Shown: positions 51,042 to 61,151 of the stretch, in pieces
How the letters are laid out: each line of letters begins with the position of its first letter
How positions within the stretch are numbered: the stretch's first letter is position 1
Assembly: GCA_019694455.1 (NCBI GenBank)
Contig: JAIBBY010000029.1
Span: 1-62,302 of the forward strand
Direction: 5' to 3'
From: Pirellulales bacterium
GTDB lineage: Bacteria; Planctomycetota; Planctomycetia; Pirellulales; JAEUIK01
DNA length: 62,302 nt
Translations under genes and position numbers: made by a program
Notes under the pieces: generated by a model
Seen by the model: the letters and a program-made list of their open reading frames with translations, nothing else
What the model was told of the DNA's origin: nothing
Database searches by the model: none

Positions 51042-52636
51042 TCCGTGCCGCTGGGGCGGTCCGTGAGAGTGATGTTCAACTCAGCGAGCCGATTGCGAAT
51101 CTTGTCGCCCAGCGCAAAGTTCTTGCTGGCGCGAGCTTCGGCCCGCAACTCGATAAACAACGCCATGAGCTGTTCGACCAATTCGTTGTTGGCCGCGGCG
51201 TCTGGCGCCTCGACCGGCTTTTGAAAAAGACCGAGCACGGCGCTCAACTCGCGCAGCACCAAGGTCCCGGCCTGCAATAGCTTCACGCTCTCGGCGCTAC
51301 GCGCTGAGGGATCTTCCAACTTGCCCGAGTCGATCATCCGGTTGAGCATGCGGACTAGTTCAAACAAGTCGCCCACGGCGCCGCCGGTGTTGAAGTCGTC
51401 GTCCATGGCCTCGATGAACCGTTGGCGCCGTTCTTCAATCTGTCGCCAAACCGGATCGTCGAACGGCTCGGTTGGCGACACCATGCGTCGCGCCGGCGGC
51501 TTGAGCGAGTAAAAACTGTGACCGGTCACCCGCTCGAATCGCTCGAAAAACCGGTAGAACGTCTCCAGACTCGTGGCCGACTCGCCAATCCGCGCCGTGC
51601 TGAAGTAGATCGGCCGGCGATAGTGGCTCGACAACAAATAGAAGCGAATCGTCTCGGGGCTGAATTCTTTGATCAAGTCACGAAATGGCGAGGCGCCTTT
51701 CGACTTGCCCATCTTGCCCGCCTCTTGCTCGGCCTGATTGCCTTCGGCCGATTCGCCGGCGCGGGTGTTGCGGCCACCGACCTTGCCCACTTCGTCGGCC
51801 GCCTGCATCAGGCCGTTGTGCAACCAATACTTGGCTTGCGGCTTGCCGTGGCAGCATTCGCTCTGGGCGATCTCGTTTTCGTGGTGCGGAAACATCAAAT
51901 CGAGCCCGCCGCCGTGGATGTCGAACGTCTCGCCCAACAGCCGCCGGCTCATGGCCGAGCACTCGATATGCCAGCCGGGGCGCCCATTGCCCCACGGGCT
52001 AGGCCACGACGGTTCACCGGGCTTGGCGCCTTTCCATAGGGCAAAGTCGGCGGCGTTGCGCTTGCGGCCCGCCATCTCTCCCCCTTCGCCTTGCAGCGAA
52101 GCCACATCGCGCCCGCTCAGCTTGCCATACTCGGCATCGCGACTGACGTCGAAGTAAACATCGCCCCCCTCGGCCGGATACGCGAAGCCTTTGGTCACCA
52201 GGTCCTGTATGAACTGGACGATCTCCACAATGTTGTCGGTCGCCCGTGGGAAGTGATCGATCGTGTCGATGCCCATCGCGGCCAAGTTGGCGCGGTAGTC
52301 GTTTTCCATCTCGCGGGCCAGTTCGTCCAGCGTGATGCCGCGCGCCTGCGACTCGTTGATCAGCTTGTCGTCGATATCGGTGATGTTGACGACAAACGTC
52401 ACCTCATAGCCCGAGTAAACCAGAAAACGCTTGATGGCGTCGAAGATCACCGGCCCGACCATGTGGCCAATGTGACTCGGCTTGTACACCGTGGGGCCGC
52501 ACAAGTAGATGCCAATCTTGCCCGGTGTAACGGGTTCCAATGACGATTTGGTCCGCGACAGCGTGCTGTAAATGCGAATCGTATCGGCGGGTGGCGACAT
52601 TGACGCGCCAGGGGCGGAAGCGAGTTGAGTGGTCAT
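51026..52636 (-). CDS. cysS: Cysteine--tRNA ligase
   Basis: This 536-residue class I synthetase has the zinc-binding Cys in YLCGPTVYKPSHIGHM (HIGH motif), NITDIDDKLI, GWHIECSAMS, and KMSKS as KMGKSKG near residue 310. An insertion before KMGKS (EVGKVGGRNTRAGESAEGNQ) is charged and longer than usual. It overlaps ispF by 4 bases and ruvC by 16, so ispF-cysS-ruvC are translated as a unit. Confidence 0.95.
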   Translation of the reverse strand: MTTQLASAPGASMSPPADTIRIYSTLSRTKSSLEPVTPGKIGIYLCGPTVYKPSHIGHMVGPVIFDAIKRFLVYSGYEVTFVVNITDIDDKLINESQARGITLDELAREMENDYRANLAAMGIDTIDHFPRATDNIVEIVQFIQDLVTKGFAYPAEGGDVYFDVSRDAEYGKLSGRDVASLQGEGGEMAGRKRNAADFALWKGAKPGEPSWPSPWGNGRPGWHIECSAMSRRLLGETFDIHGGGLDLMFPHHENEIAQSECCHGKPQAKYWLHNGLMQAADEVGKVGGRNTRAGESAEGNQAEQEAGKMGKSKGASPFRDLIKEFSPETIRFYLLSSHYRRPIYFSTARIGESATSLETFYRFFERFERVTGHSFYSLKPPARRMVSPTEPFDDPVWRQIEERRQRFIEAMDDDFNTGGAVGDLFELVRMLNRMIDSGKLEDPSARSAESVKLLQAGTLVLRELSAVLGLFQKPVEAPDAAANNELVEQLMALFIELRAEARASKNFALGDKIRNRLAELNITLTDRPSGTEWKIG

Positions 52637-53193
52637 AGTTCGAGCAATGCAACTACTTGGGCCATGATGGCTTCTTCGCGGCCGACGGGACCAACCCGTT
52701 CGCCGGTCTTGGCCTTGACGCCCACCGCCGTCGCGTCGACCGAGAGCAACTGCGCCACCCGGTGGCGAATCGCGTCTTTATAGGCCGACAACTTGGGCCG
52801 TTGGGCAAACACAATGCAATCCAGATTCACGATTCGATAGCCGGCGGCGGAGACTTTTTGCCAGGCCAGGCTCAGCATCTCGGCCGAATCACGGCCGCGA
52901 TTCTCCTCGGCGTCGTCGGGAAACAATTCGCCGATGTCGCCCAGCGCCGCGGCGCCGAGCAAGGCATCGGTGATGGCGTGCAGCAACACGTCGGCGTCGC
53001 TGTGGCCGACCAGGTGCTGCTCGTGCGGAATGGTGACGCCACCAAGCACGAGCGGCCCCCCCGGCGCAAGCCGATGCGTATCGTGCCCGATGCCGACGCG
53101 TGCCTTGAGCGTGGCTGAAACTCCTGGCGACAGAAAGTCTTTCCTCCGTGCAATTTCGGCGGAAAGTATAGCCCTGACTCCCCAAATTGACAA
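52633..53193 (-). CDS. ispF: 2-C-methyl-D-erythritol 2,4-cyclodiphosphate synthase
   Basis: This enzyme of the MEP isoprenoid pathway has zinc ligands in GIGHDTHRL and HSDADVLLHAITDALLGA, and the substrate loop GDIGELFPD. The expected start is just before VGIGHDTH, but no ATG, GTG or TTG occurs there; the only standard in-frame start is TTG at 53193, giving an N-terminal extension of about 30 residues without a ribosome binding site. The true start is therefore uncertain. The gene overlaps cysS by 4 bases. Confidence 0.9.
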   Translation of the reverse strand: MSIWGVRAILSAEIARRKDFLSPGVSATLKARVGIGHDTHRLAPGGPLVLGGVTIPHEQHLVGHSDADVLLHAITDALLGAAALGDIGELFPDDAEENRGRDSAEMLSLAWQKVSAAGYRIVNLDCIVFAQRPKLSAYKDAIRHRVAQLLSVDATAVGVKAKTGERVGPVGREEAIMAQVVALLEL

Positions 53194-53264
53194 CGCGGGT
53201 CGCGGGTCGCGGCGGCGGTTCGCTACTGTTCCGCCCTGCGAGGCGCTTCTATAATTCGCCCGCC

Positions 53265-54293
53265 ATGGCGATTATCGAAATACGCAATCTCTCCAAATCG
53301 TACCGCGTCTATCAGAAAAAAGAGGGGCTACTCCCTTCCATTCGCGGACTGTTCCGCCGCGAACATCGCGAGGTGCAGGCGGTGCGCGGCATCGATCTCG
53401 ACGTCGAAGCAGGGGAGTTCGTCGCCTTTCTGGGGCCCAACGGCGCTGGCAAGACCACCACACTCAAGCTCCTGTCCGGGGTCATTCATCCCACCGCTGG
53501 CTCGGCCCACGTGATGGGGTTTGTCCCTTGGCGACGAGAAAACGGGTACCGCCGCCGCTTCGCCCTGGTCATGGGACAGAAAAATCAACTCTGGTGGGAC
53601 CTGCCGGCCCAAGAGTCGTTTCGACTGCATCAGCAGATCTACCGCATCGATCCGCGCCAGTTCGACGCCACGCTGGACGAACTGGTCGACCTGCTCGCGG
53701 TCAGGCAGTTGCTCAACCGGCCGGTGCGCGAGCTTTCGCTGGGCGAACGCATGAAGATGGAGCTAATCGCGGCGCTACTTCATTCGCCGGAGGTGCTCTT
53801 TCTCGACGAGCCGACCATTGGGCTCGATGTGGTCGCTCAGCACAACATTCAGCAGTTTCTCAAGCACTATCAAGAATTGCGACGGATCACAATTCTGCTC
53901 ACCAGCCACTACATGAAGGATGTGGCGGCGCTTTGTCAGCGCGCGGTGATCATCGCCAACGGCGAAGTGATTTACGACGGATCGCTGGCGGGCATACGCG
54001 ATCGCTTCAGCAGTCAAAAGCTGCTTACTCTGCAATTCGCCGATGAGCACGGCCCCCCCGACCTGTCGATGTACGGCGAAGTGCTCGAGGCGCGGGCGCC
54101 CAAGGTCAAGCTGCGCGTCGAGCGCCGCAGCGTGCCAGAGGTGTTGTCCCACGTACTGGCCGCGCACTCCATCGAAGATGTGAGCGTCGAGGATCCACCG
54201 CTCGAAGACGTCATCGCCGAGGTCTTCTCTCAGGTGCAAGCCGCGCGGGGCGCCAAGGAAGCGGCGGAAGTCGCCGCCGTGGCGGAGCGCTAA
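53265..54293 (+). CDS. ABC transporter ATP-binding protein (no permease adjacent)
   Basis: This 342-residue ATPase of the ABC-2 exporter type has Walker A LGPNGAGKTTTLKLL, the ABC signature ELSLGERMKMEL and Walker B EVLFLDEPTIGLD. A C-terminal extension of about 100 residues follows the nucleotide-binding domain. The ATG at 53265 (MAIIEIRNLSK) is the family's usual start. Members normally precede two ABC-2 permease genes, but here the next gene is convergent 1 base away, so the permeases are elsewhere or lost. Confidence 0.88.
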   Translation: MAIIEIRNLSKSYRVYQKKEGLLPSIRGLFRREHREVQAVRGIDLDVEAGEFVAFLGPNGAGKTTTLKLLSGVIHPTAGSAHVMGFVPWRRENGYRRRFALVMGQKNQLWWDLPAQESFRLHQQIYRIDPRQFDATLDELVDLLAVRQLLNRPVRELSLGERMKMELIAALLHSPEVLFLDEPTIGLDVVAQHNIQQFLKHYQELRRITILLTSHYMKDVAALCQRAVIIANGEVIYDGSLAGIRDRFSSQKLLTLQFADEHGPPDLSMYGEVLEARAPKVKLRVERRSVPEVLSHVLAAHSIEDVSVEDPPLEDVIAEVFSQVQAARGAKEAAEVAAVAER

Positions 54294-54294
54294 C

Positions 54295-55782
54295 CTACGG
54301 TCGGCGCCGCCAGACCGTCGCCACCGGATCGGTGTACTCGCGCCGCCAATCTGCTTCGGCGGCCAGCCGTTCGTTAATGGGCGAACCAGCCGGCGCCAGC
54401 ACCAGGCGCGTGGGATATTGGTCGATCAATGCGCGCCAGTCGCCTCGCACCGCGAAGAAATCGTCGACCATCTGGACCGTCGCATCGGGATAGGCCGTTT
54501 CGTAGCGGCCATCGAGCGACACGCGGCAGGTGGGCCATAATCGCCAGATGGCGTACTCGCCCCAATTGAACGGCACGGCCAAGTTGCCCCCCTGCGGATC
54601 GCGCTGCAAGAAGTCGATCGCGTTCACAGGATAAATCACCATGTTTTCGATGGCGGTTGATTGCGGCAGCGCAAACTCCGCCGGCCCATCGAGCGCCGCC
54701 ATCCCGTAGAGCTGAAAACAGGCCAATAGCAGCATGGTCAGCGCCATCAGCACATCAGCCCGGCGCGCAACGCCAATCAACGAGCAATAGGGACGCGGAC
54801 GCGGAAAGAGAATCCCCGGCGTCAGGCCGCAGCAAGCAATTGCAAACAGCGGCATGTGCCGCGCGTGCCGCATGGCCAACACCAGCGTCACGCCAATCAC
54901 TAGCATCGGAGCCAGTGATTGGCGCCACTGATCGCGCAGTTGCCATAGCGCTGCGACGGCCAAGATCGCCAGAATCCAAAACGGAAAATAGGTCACATTC
55001 CATGGAACTGGCGCCCATTCCGCCACACCCGGCCGACGCATGGTGACGGCGGGAATCAGATACAGCCAATAGTCGAAGCCGTAAGGATTGATTAACGTCG
55101 CGCACGCACAGGTCAGCAGCATTCCCAGCAGCAAACGGCCACGCCGATCGCCAATCATGCCCACGGCATAAAGTGTTAGCAGACCCATGCCCGCCAGGAA
55201 TCCGCCATGCAGATTACACCAGGCGACCATCGTGATCGGCAATGCGAACATGGGCCAGCGCTCCCCGCCGCGACGGTAACCCTCTAGCAGGTACAGCCAC
55301 AGTGCGAAGAAGAAGTAGGTGAAGAGCTGCGCCCTTGGCATCAGGCCATAGCCGAACACCGGCATCGCGACCGCGAACATCGCCACCATGGCCAGCCAAG
55401 TGCTGCCGGCGCGGCGCGCGGTCAGCCACGTCAAACCGACTGCCGCCAATCCCAATAACGTCTTGAACACCAAGATGCCGGCGTCTCCCCAGACCTGAAA
55501 CAAGCTGTAGAAGACGACCCCGGTGAGCCACTCGTGATCGACCCACAGCGGCAAAGTGGGTGTGTAGGCAAACGGGTCGGCCGCTGGCATGGCCCCTGCG
55601 CGGAGAAAAAGCTCGCCCACTACCAGCCGCCCCCACAAGTCGGGGTCGCCCAGTCGCAGCGCGAACTGGCGCGCATAGAACGCCGCCAAGAGCAGCATGG
55701 CACCGCCACTCAACAAAGCGTCGCGCGACCATGCCACGGGGCGTGCGCCCATGACACGCGATCTTTGAGAAATCGTAGTCAT
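54295..55782 (-). CDS. Polytopic membrane protein (GT-C glycosyltransferase-like)
   Basis: This 495-residue protein has about ten transmembrane helices. An N-terminal loop with LGDPDLWGRLVVGE and DPFAYTPTLPLWVDHEWLT resembles membrane glycosyltransferase or mannosyltransferase loops. A soluble C-terminal part holds FNWGEYAIWRLWPTCRVSLD and DQYPTRLVLAP. The start is uncertain among Met codons at 55809, 55782 and 55752; 55782 is used. The exact activity is unknown. Confidence 0.6.
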   Translation of the reverse strand: MTTISQRSRVMGARPVAWSRDALLSGGAMLLLAAFYARQFALRLGDPDLWGRLVVGELFLRAGAMPAADPFAYTPTLPLWVDHEWLTGVVFYSLFQVWGDAGILVFKTLLGLAAVGLTWLTARRAGSTWLAMVAMFAVAMPVFGYGLMPRAQLFTYFFFALWLYLLEGYRRGGERWPMFALPITMVAWCNLHGGFLAGMGLLTLYAVGMIGDRRGRLLLGMLLTCACATLINPYGFDYWLYLIPAVTMRRPGVAEWAPVPWNVTYFPFWILAILAVAALWQLRDQWRQSLAPMLVIGVTLVLAMRHARHMPLFAIACCGLTPGILFPRPRPYCSLIGVARRADVLMALTMLLLACFQLYGMAALDGPAEFALPQSTAIENMVIYPVNAIDFLQRDPQGGNLAVPFNWGEYAIWRLWPTCRVSLDGRYETAYPDATVQMVDDFFAVRGDWRALIDQYPTRLVLAPAGSPINERLAAEADWRREYTDPVATVWRRRP

Positions 55783-55981
55783 CAGCGCCCACCGCCACAC
55801 AAGTTGCAAGCCTCAGCCACTTAGCAACTCTAGCTCGGGACAACGGCGCGCGTTTTATCAATCGTGCGGGCTATGACTGCGTTGGTCGTTCGTGGCCCAA
55901 ACGGCGGTCGTGGTGTCGGCTGACGGGGAGGCGACCTCAGGGCCACCTTGGAGTCGGGCGCCCGATCGCGGCTGGCTGTTT

Positions 55982-57427
55982 TCAAAACAGCTCGCGCAGC
56001 ACGTCCCCTTCGGAAAGTAGTTGGATGGGTCGGCCTTCTCGGTCGACATGCGAGAGGTCAGTAATCCCCATGGCATGGTATAGCGTCTTGGCAATATCTT
56101 CAGGCGCGACTGGTTGATCGGAGGGAAACTCACCCACGCGATCCGTGCTGCCATACGTTTGCCCGCCGCGCACCCCGCCCCCCGCCAGCAGCACGCTCAT
56201 GGCGTGTGTCCAATGGTCTCGGCCGGCCCCCGTGGCGCCGCCGGAGCGTGGATCGCCGATTTTCGGCATGCGCCCCATCTCGCTGTTGACCATCACCAGC
56301 GTGCTGTCCAACAAATTGCGCTCGGACAGATCGGCAAGCAGCGCGGAATAACATTGGTCGAACTCGGGCAACAACCACTCCTGAAGGCAGCCGAAATTGT
56401 TGCCGTGCGTATCCCAGCCGCCGCCGCTGGCGCAGTGCTTTGCATCAGAAAGCTTTTCGTTTTCTTTCCAGAACACGCTGACAAACGGCACGCCCGCCTC
56501 GACCAATCGCCGCGCAAGCAGCATGCTCATTGCATTGACGCTCGTGCCGTAGCGTTCGCGCGTCGCCGTTGACTCGGTCGAGACATCGAAAGCAGTCTTC
56601 GTTTGCGCCGAACTGAGTAGCGAGAACGCCTTGTGCTGTTGCTTGCTATAAACTTCGAGGTCGGCGCCAGCGTCCAGCGCGCGATGCGCTTCGTCGATTT
56701 CTTGCAGCAGGCCCTTGCGCGAGACAAATCGCTCGGCGGTCAATTCACCCTCTAGCGACAAGGCCGGCACGCGAAACGCCAGTGGCCGATCGAGTTCTCC
56801 CTCAACGTAGAACGGATCAAACTCCACGCCCAGCATCGCGGCAAATTGCCCTGGCCGCGTGTAACGCGGCGCGCCCGGCTTCTGCGGCAAGCTGATCACC
56901 TGCGGCAAGTAGGGATGCTGTGGCCGCTTCGCGCCGATCACGGCGCCGACAAACGGCCAATCATCGCCGCGCGGCGTGCGGTCGTTGCCAAGCTGCACAA
57001 AGCTGGGATCGGGCGCGTGCCCGGTCAGGTTGTAGTAATACCCGGCATGATGATCGCCCGTGCCGCGCCGATAATGTCCCAGCGATCGCACAATGGCCAG
57101 ATGATGCGCTTGTTTGGCCATGAGCGGCAGATGCTCGCAGAGTTCGATGCCGGGCGCGCTCGTCGCGATCGGCTCGAACAGTCCGCGATATTCGCGCGGC
57201 GCGTGCGGCTTCATGTCCCAGGTGTCGAGGTGCGACGCTCCGCCACTGAGCCAGATCAAGATGGTCGACTTCGCCGCTCCCGTGGCAGGCACCGCGCCGG
57301 CGCTTGTCAACTGTGGCGCATGCAGCCCACAAAACCCCAATCCGCTGGCGACCAGAAATGTGCGCCGCCGCATGTGGGCCGTCAGGGCGCCATGCCCAAG
57401 CTGGTATGAACAACGGTCGCCAAGCAT
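55982..57427 (-). CDS. DUF1501 family exported protein
   Basis: This 481-residue protein of the planctomycete-rich DUF1501 family (alkaline-phosphatase-like fold) has a Tat-like signal (MRRRTFLVASGLG) starting at its residue 19. Conserved motifs are LIWLSGGASHLDTWDMKP, GDHHAGYYYNL, GWDTHGNNFG and MVNSEMGRMPKIG. The start at 57427 (MLGDRCSYQ) matches typical family N-termini; 57373 is the alternative. No DUF1549/DUF1553 partner gene is adjacent. Confidence 0.85.
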   Translation of the reverse strand: MLGDRCSYQLGHGALTAHMRRRTFLVASGLGFCGLHAPQLTSAGAVPATGAAKSTILIWLSGGASHLDTWDMKPHAPREYRGLFEPIATSAPGIELCEHLPLMAKQAHHLAIVRSLGHYRRGTGDHHAGYYYNLTGHAPDPSFVQLGNDRTPRGDDWPFVGAVIGAKRPQHPYLPQVISLPQKPGAPRYTRPGQFAAMLGVEFDPFYVEGELDRPLAFRVPALSLEGELTAERFVSRKGLLQEIDEAHRALDAGADLEVYSKQQHKAFSLLSSAQTKTAFDVSTESTATRERYGTSVNAMSMLLARRLVEAGVPFVSVFWKENEKLSDAKHCASGGGWDTHGNNFGCLQEWLLPEFDQCYSALLADLSERNLLDSTLVMVNSEMGRMPKIGDPRSGGATGAGRDHWTHAMSVLLAGGGVRGGQTYGSTDRVGEFPSDQPVAPEDIAKTLYHAMGITDLSHVDREGRPIQLLSEGDVLRELF

Positions 57428-57517
57428 CAGCACGACTCCGGCGGCGGCAGAGATCACAGTGCGTTGAGCATACTCGCTGGCCACGAGAAAGGCTAATTCG
57501 CGTGGCCTCGCCGGTCT

Positions 57518-59131
57518 TCACATTGACGCAGACGAGTCGCAACTCGATGGCGTCGCGCTGGCCGCCATTGGCTCGGCGACAGGTTTCGGATCGGGCGAGC
57601 GCCGCGCGAGCCGAGTGATTCGCCGCCGATCCTCACTATCGAGACCGATAAGCCAGGTCAGCGCCAACCAGACAAGCCCCACAGACACCGCGCAAAACGC
57701 CAGCGCCTGCCACGACTGCGGACGCGCCAACCAGTTCAGGCCGATGCCGAAGACCATCAAGATCGCGCCCACTACGGCCGCGGGCAAGAAGCCGCTGCGC
57801 AAGTAGCGCCATAGACCCAATTGGGTGACGCCCGCCACATGCCAAGTGACCAACAATCGTTGCAGCCACGCCGTGGCGATGGTTGGCACGAGGATGGCGA
57901 TGAGACAGGCGTTGACGCCACGCCCCGTGGCCGTCAGCCAGGCGACCAGCGCGAGCGAGGCGCCAAGATTCACCATCGCGGCGACCGCCTGAGTTGCGAC
58001 CACAAAGCGCACTTGGTTAACGCCTAACAGCAATTGAAACTGCGTCCCGGCGGCGCTAGCGGCCAAATCCGCCAACACCCAAAGCATCAAGAGCCACGCG
58101 GTGATTTCAAACTCCGGCTTGGCCAACCACAACCGCACTAGCGGAAACGCGAAGCAAAACAGCACCGTCGAGAATGGCAGCGCCAGCAGCAAACTCAGTC
58201 GCGTGCCGCGCACCAGCAACTCATGCACCAACTCGTGCCGCCCTTGCACATGATAGTCGGTCGCCAGCGGGCGAAACTGCCGGCTCAACACCGCCACGAA
58301 GGGGGATGCGGCTGTGATCAACCGAAACGCCGGCTTATAAAGCGCCACCGCTGTCGGTCCCAAGAATCCGCCGAGCACGAGCGGATCGGTCTGCGCGCTG
58401 AGCTTCAATACCAGTTGATAAACCAGCATCAGGCCGCCCAGGGTGAACAACTCGCGTGATGCCGACCACCCCAAATAGCGGGGCGCGATCGCCACGCCCG
58501 GCGATAGACGCCGCGCCTGCCAGGCGTAGATCGAAGCGGCGATCAGCTTGGCGAGCAGATACCCGGCAGCCCAACCTTTCAGCCCCATGCCGAGGACGCT
58601 GATGGCCACCGCTATCAGCGTCAGTCGCAGCACAATTTCCAGCGTATGCGTCAGATCGACCCAGTCGAACCGATGATACGACTCGATTAGCGCTGAGAAG
58701 CTGGTGCCTACGAACATCACCAGCGTGTAACTGGGGACGAACAACCGAATGAGCCAGATGGTCGAGTCGCGCTCGGCGCCATGAATCTGAAATAGCGTGG
58801 CCAGCCAAGGCGCCGCGAACCACAAAGCGCCGAACAGCACCAGGCCGATCACCAGGTAGCAGGCTACCGACAACGTGAGCAACTCGTTCACGCGGCGTTG
58901 GTCGCCGCGCGCTACATGCTCGGTGAGATGTCGCCCCAGCGCGCCGCGCAACCCCAGGTCGCTGAGCATGGTGAACACCACCAGCGTGTCGAGCAGTTCG
59001 ACCACGCCGTATTCAGTGATCCCCAGCGAATCGACCAAGTAGCGCACGAGCACGAAGCCGCCGATGGCGCCGACCAGGCTGCTCAGCCAAGCCACCACCG
59101 AGTTCCAAGCAATTCGGCCAGAAACGTTCAT
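57518..59131 (-). CDS. Polysaccharide biosynthesis/flippase (MATE-MVF superfamily)
   Basis: This 537-residue protein has about 12-14 transmembrane helices, beginning MNVSGRIAWNSVVAWLSSLV. The pattern GITEYGVVELLDTLVVFTML and GGFLGPTAVALYKPAFRLI matches oligosaccharide flippases that move lipid-linked sugars to the outer face of the membrane. The C-terminus is a short polar tail. It precedes the DUF1501 gene on the same strand with a gap of about 90 bases. Confidence 0.8.
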   Translation of the reverse strand: MNVSGRIAWNSVVAWLSSLVGAIGGFVLVRYLVDSLGITEYGVVELLDTLVVFTMLSDLGLRGALGRHLTEHVARGDQRRVNELLTLSVACYLVIGLVLFGALWFAAPWLATLFQIHGAERDSTIWLIRLFVPSYTLVMFVGTSFSALIESYHRFDWVDLTHTLEIVLRLTLIAVAISVLGMGLKGWAAGYLLAKLIAASIYAWQARRLSPGVAIAPRYLGWSASRELFTLGGLMLVYQLVLKLSAQTDPLVLGGFLGPTAVALYKPAFRLITAASPFVAVLSRQFRPLATDYHVQGRHELVHELLVRGTRLSLLLALPFSTVLFCFAFPLVRLWLAKPEFEITAWLLMLWVLADLAASAAGTQFQLLLGVNQVRFVVATQAVAAMVNLGASLALVAWLTATGRGVNACLIAILVPTIATAWLQRLLVTWHVAGVTQLGLWRYLRSGFLPAAVVGAILMVFGIGLNWLARPQSWQALAFCAVSVGLVWLALTWLIGLDSEDRRRITRLARRSPDPKPVAEPMAASATPSSCDSSASM

Positions 59132-59314
59132 CGTGCGGCGATTGTCGACTTCCGCGATACCCGTGCGACGCTCTCAATCATACGGCAGCGCTGGTCGCGG
59201 CGCGGGGGTCCCCCTAGGGAACAGGGTAGTTAAGCCGCGCCAAGGGATTTTGACGAACAACCGGGCCGATTATTCTAATCGGATGCCACCGGCAATCCCC
59301 CGAGGACACTACGC

Positions 59315-60133
59315 ATGAGCGAACACCACAATCACCCACCCATTCAGCCGACCGCCGGCAGCGTGATTGATCTGGCCGAATTCGATCCCGCCAGTCGCAC
59401 GGGGGACGGCAACCGTGACCAAATTGAGCCCGAGTTGAACGCCAATATTGAAGCCATGGAAGGTCTCGCCTCGCGTTTGTACGCCGAGAGCAAACAAGCG
59501 TTGCTGTTGATACTGCAAGGCATGGACACCTCGGGCAAGGACGGCACGATCCGCAATGTGATGCGCGGATTCAATCCGCTGCTGTGCCGCGTGGTGCCGT
59601 TCAAGGCGCCGAACGAAGACGAGCTAGCTCACGACTTTTTGTGGCGCATCCATCGGCAGACGCCGCGGCGCGGACAGATCGGCATATTCAATCGCTCGCA
59701 CTACGAAGACGTGGTGGTCGTGCGGGTGCGCAAGTGGATCAGCAAAAAGGAATGCCGCCGCCGGTACCGCATCATCAACGATTTTGAGCGTATGCTGGTG
59801 CGCGAGGGAACCGTCGTCGTTAAGTGTTTTTTGCACATCAGCAAGGACGAGCAGCGGCGTCGGCTGCAAGCGCGCATCGACGATCCGCAAAAGCGCTGGA
59901 AGTTCCGCCGCGACGATCTGGAAGACCGCAAGTTGTGGCCACGGTTTCAGCGCGTCTATTCCGACGCGCTCACCGCCTGCAACACACGGCATGCGCCATG
60001 GCACATCGTGCCGGCCGATTCCAAACCGCAGCGCGATCTGATCATCAGCCGCATCCTGCGAAATGCGCTTGAAGAAATGAACCCCCAATATCCACCACAT
60101 ATCGAAGGGATCGACAAAATTGTCGTCAAATAG
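59315..60133 (+). CDS. ppk2: Polyphosphate kinase 2 family protein
   Basis: This 272-residue P-loop kinase uses polyphosphate to phosphorylate nucleotides (or the reverse). Walker A is GMDTSGKDGT near residue 69; the Walker B/lid residues appear in FNRSHYEDVVVVRVRKWI and the lid Arg-rich stretch DPQKRWKFRRDD. The size is that of single-domain PPK2. Its last 14 bases overlap the nucleoside hydrolase gene. Confidence 0.92.
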   Translation: MSEHHNHPPIQPTAGSVIDLAEFDPASRTGDGNRDQIEPELNANIEAMEGLASRLYAESKQALLLILQGMDTSGKDGTIRNVMRGFNPLLCRVVPFKAPNEDELAHDFLWRIHRQTPRRGQIGIFNRSHYEDVVVVRVRKWISKKECRRRYRIINDFERMLVREGTVVVKCFLHISKDEQRRRLQARIDDPQKRWKFRRDDLEDRKLWPRFQRVYSDALTACNTRHAPWHIVPADSKPQRDLIISRILRNALEEMNPQYPPHIEGIDKIVVK

Positions 60134-61151
60134 CCGCTTTGCCCGCCCATTTCTGGCGTTGATGCTCTGGGTTGCTGGCGATTCGCTTGCCGTGACCGCC
60201 GCGCCACCAACGCCGATCGTTTTCGACACCGACATGGGCAACGACATCGACGACGCCTTGGCGCTAGGCGTGATTCACGCCTTGCAATCGCGCGGCGAGT
60301 GCCAGTTATTGGCAGTCACGCTCAGCAAAGATCACCCTAGCGCCGCGCCGTTCGTGGATTTGGTCAACACCTTTTATGGCCGTGGCGATATTCCGATTGG
60401 CATGGTCCGCCATGGGGAAACACCCGAGCCCAGCCCCTATATCGAACAACCCGCCGCCGCCACCAAGGACGGCGCACAGCGCTGGCCGCACGACTTGACC
60501 AACGGCGCCGACGCCCCTGAGGCAGTGGCGCTGTTACGCAAAACCTTGGCCGCTCAGCCCGATCAATCGGTGGTGCTGGTGGTGGTGGGCTTTTCCACCA
60601 ACGTCGCCCGACTGCTCGATTCGCCACCCGATCAATACTCAAAGCTTGGCGGCCGCGAACTGTGCGCCCAGAAGGCGCGTTTGCTCTCGATGATGGCGGG
60701 CATGTTCAGTTCGGAGAACCGCGTCAAAGAATACAACGTCTTTATCGATGAGCCCGCCGCGCGCAAAGTCTTCGCCGAATGGCCCGGCGAACTAGTGGCC
60801 AGCGGTTTCGAGATTGGCTCGGCGATCAAGTTTCCTGCGGTAAGCATTCAGAACGACTTTCGCTACGCCGATCATCCGCTGGCGGAGGCTTATGGGCTGT
60901 ATCAAAAGATGCCGTACGATCGCGAAACCTGGGATCTCACCAGCGTGCTGTACGCTGTCCGGCCAGATCGCGATTACTTTGGGATTTCGCCCCGCGGCGA
61001 AATTTCGGTCGACGAGCATTCCATCACCCAATTCAGCCCCACCGAGGCCGGACGCCGCCGCTATTTGACGCTTTCACCGCAGCAAATGATCGCCGTCCGT
61101 GAGGTCCTGATTGGCCTAGCAAGCCAACCACCGATCGAAACTGAAAAATAG
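60120..61151 (+). CDS. Inosine-uridine-type nucleoside hydrolase, exported
   Basis: This 343-residue protein of the nucleoside hydrolase family has the calcium-binding signature FDTDMGNDIDDALALG, with a signal-like hydrophobic N-terminus (FLALMLWVAGDSLAVTAA). It cleaves ribonucleosides to base and ribose, probably in the periplasm. The TTG at 60120 is taken as the start (14-base overlap with ppk2); the ATG at 60162 is possible but would cut into the signal. Some relatives act on other N-glycosides. Confidence 0.85.
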   Translation: MSSNSRFARPFLALMLWVAGDSLAVTAAPPTPIVFDTDMGNDIDDALALGVIHALQSRGECQLLAVTLSKDHPSAAPFVDLVNTFYGRGDIPIGMVRHGETPEPSPYIEQPAAATKDGAQRWPHDLTNGADAPEAVALLRKTLAAQPDQSVVLVVVGFSTNVARLLDSPPDQYSKLGGRELCAQKARLLSMMAGMFSSENRVKEYNVFIDEPAARKVFAEWPGELVASGFEIGSAIKFPAVSIQNDFRYADHPLAEAYGLYQKMPYDRETWDLTSVLYAVRPDRDYFGISPRGEISVDEHSITQFSPTEAGRRRYLTLSPQQMIAVREVLIGLASQPPIETEK

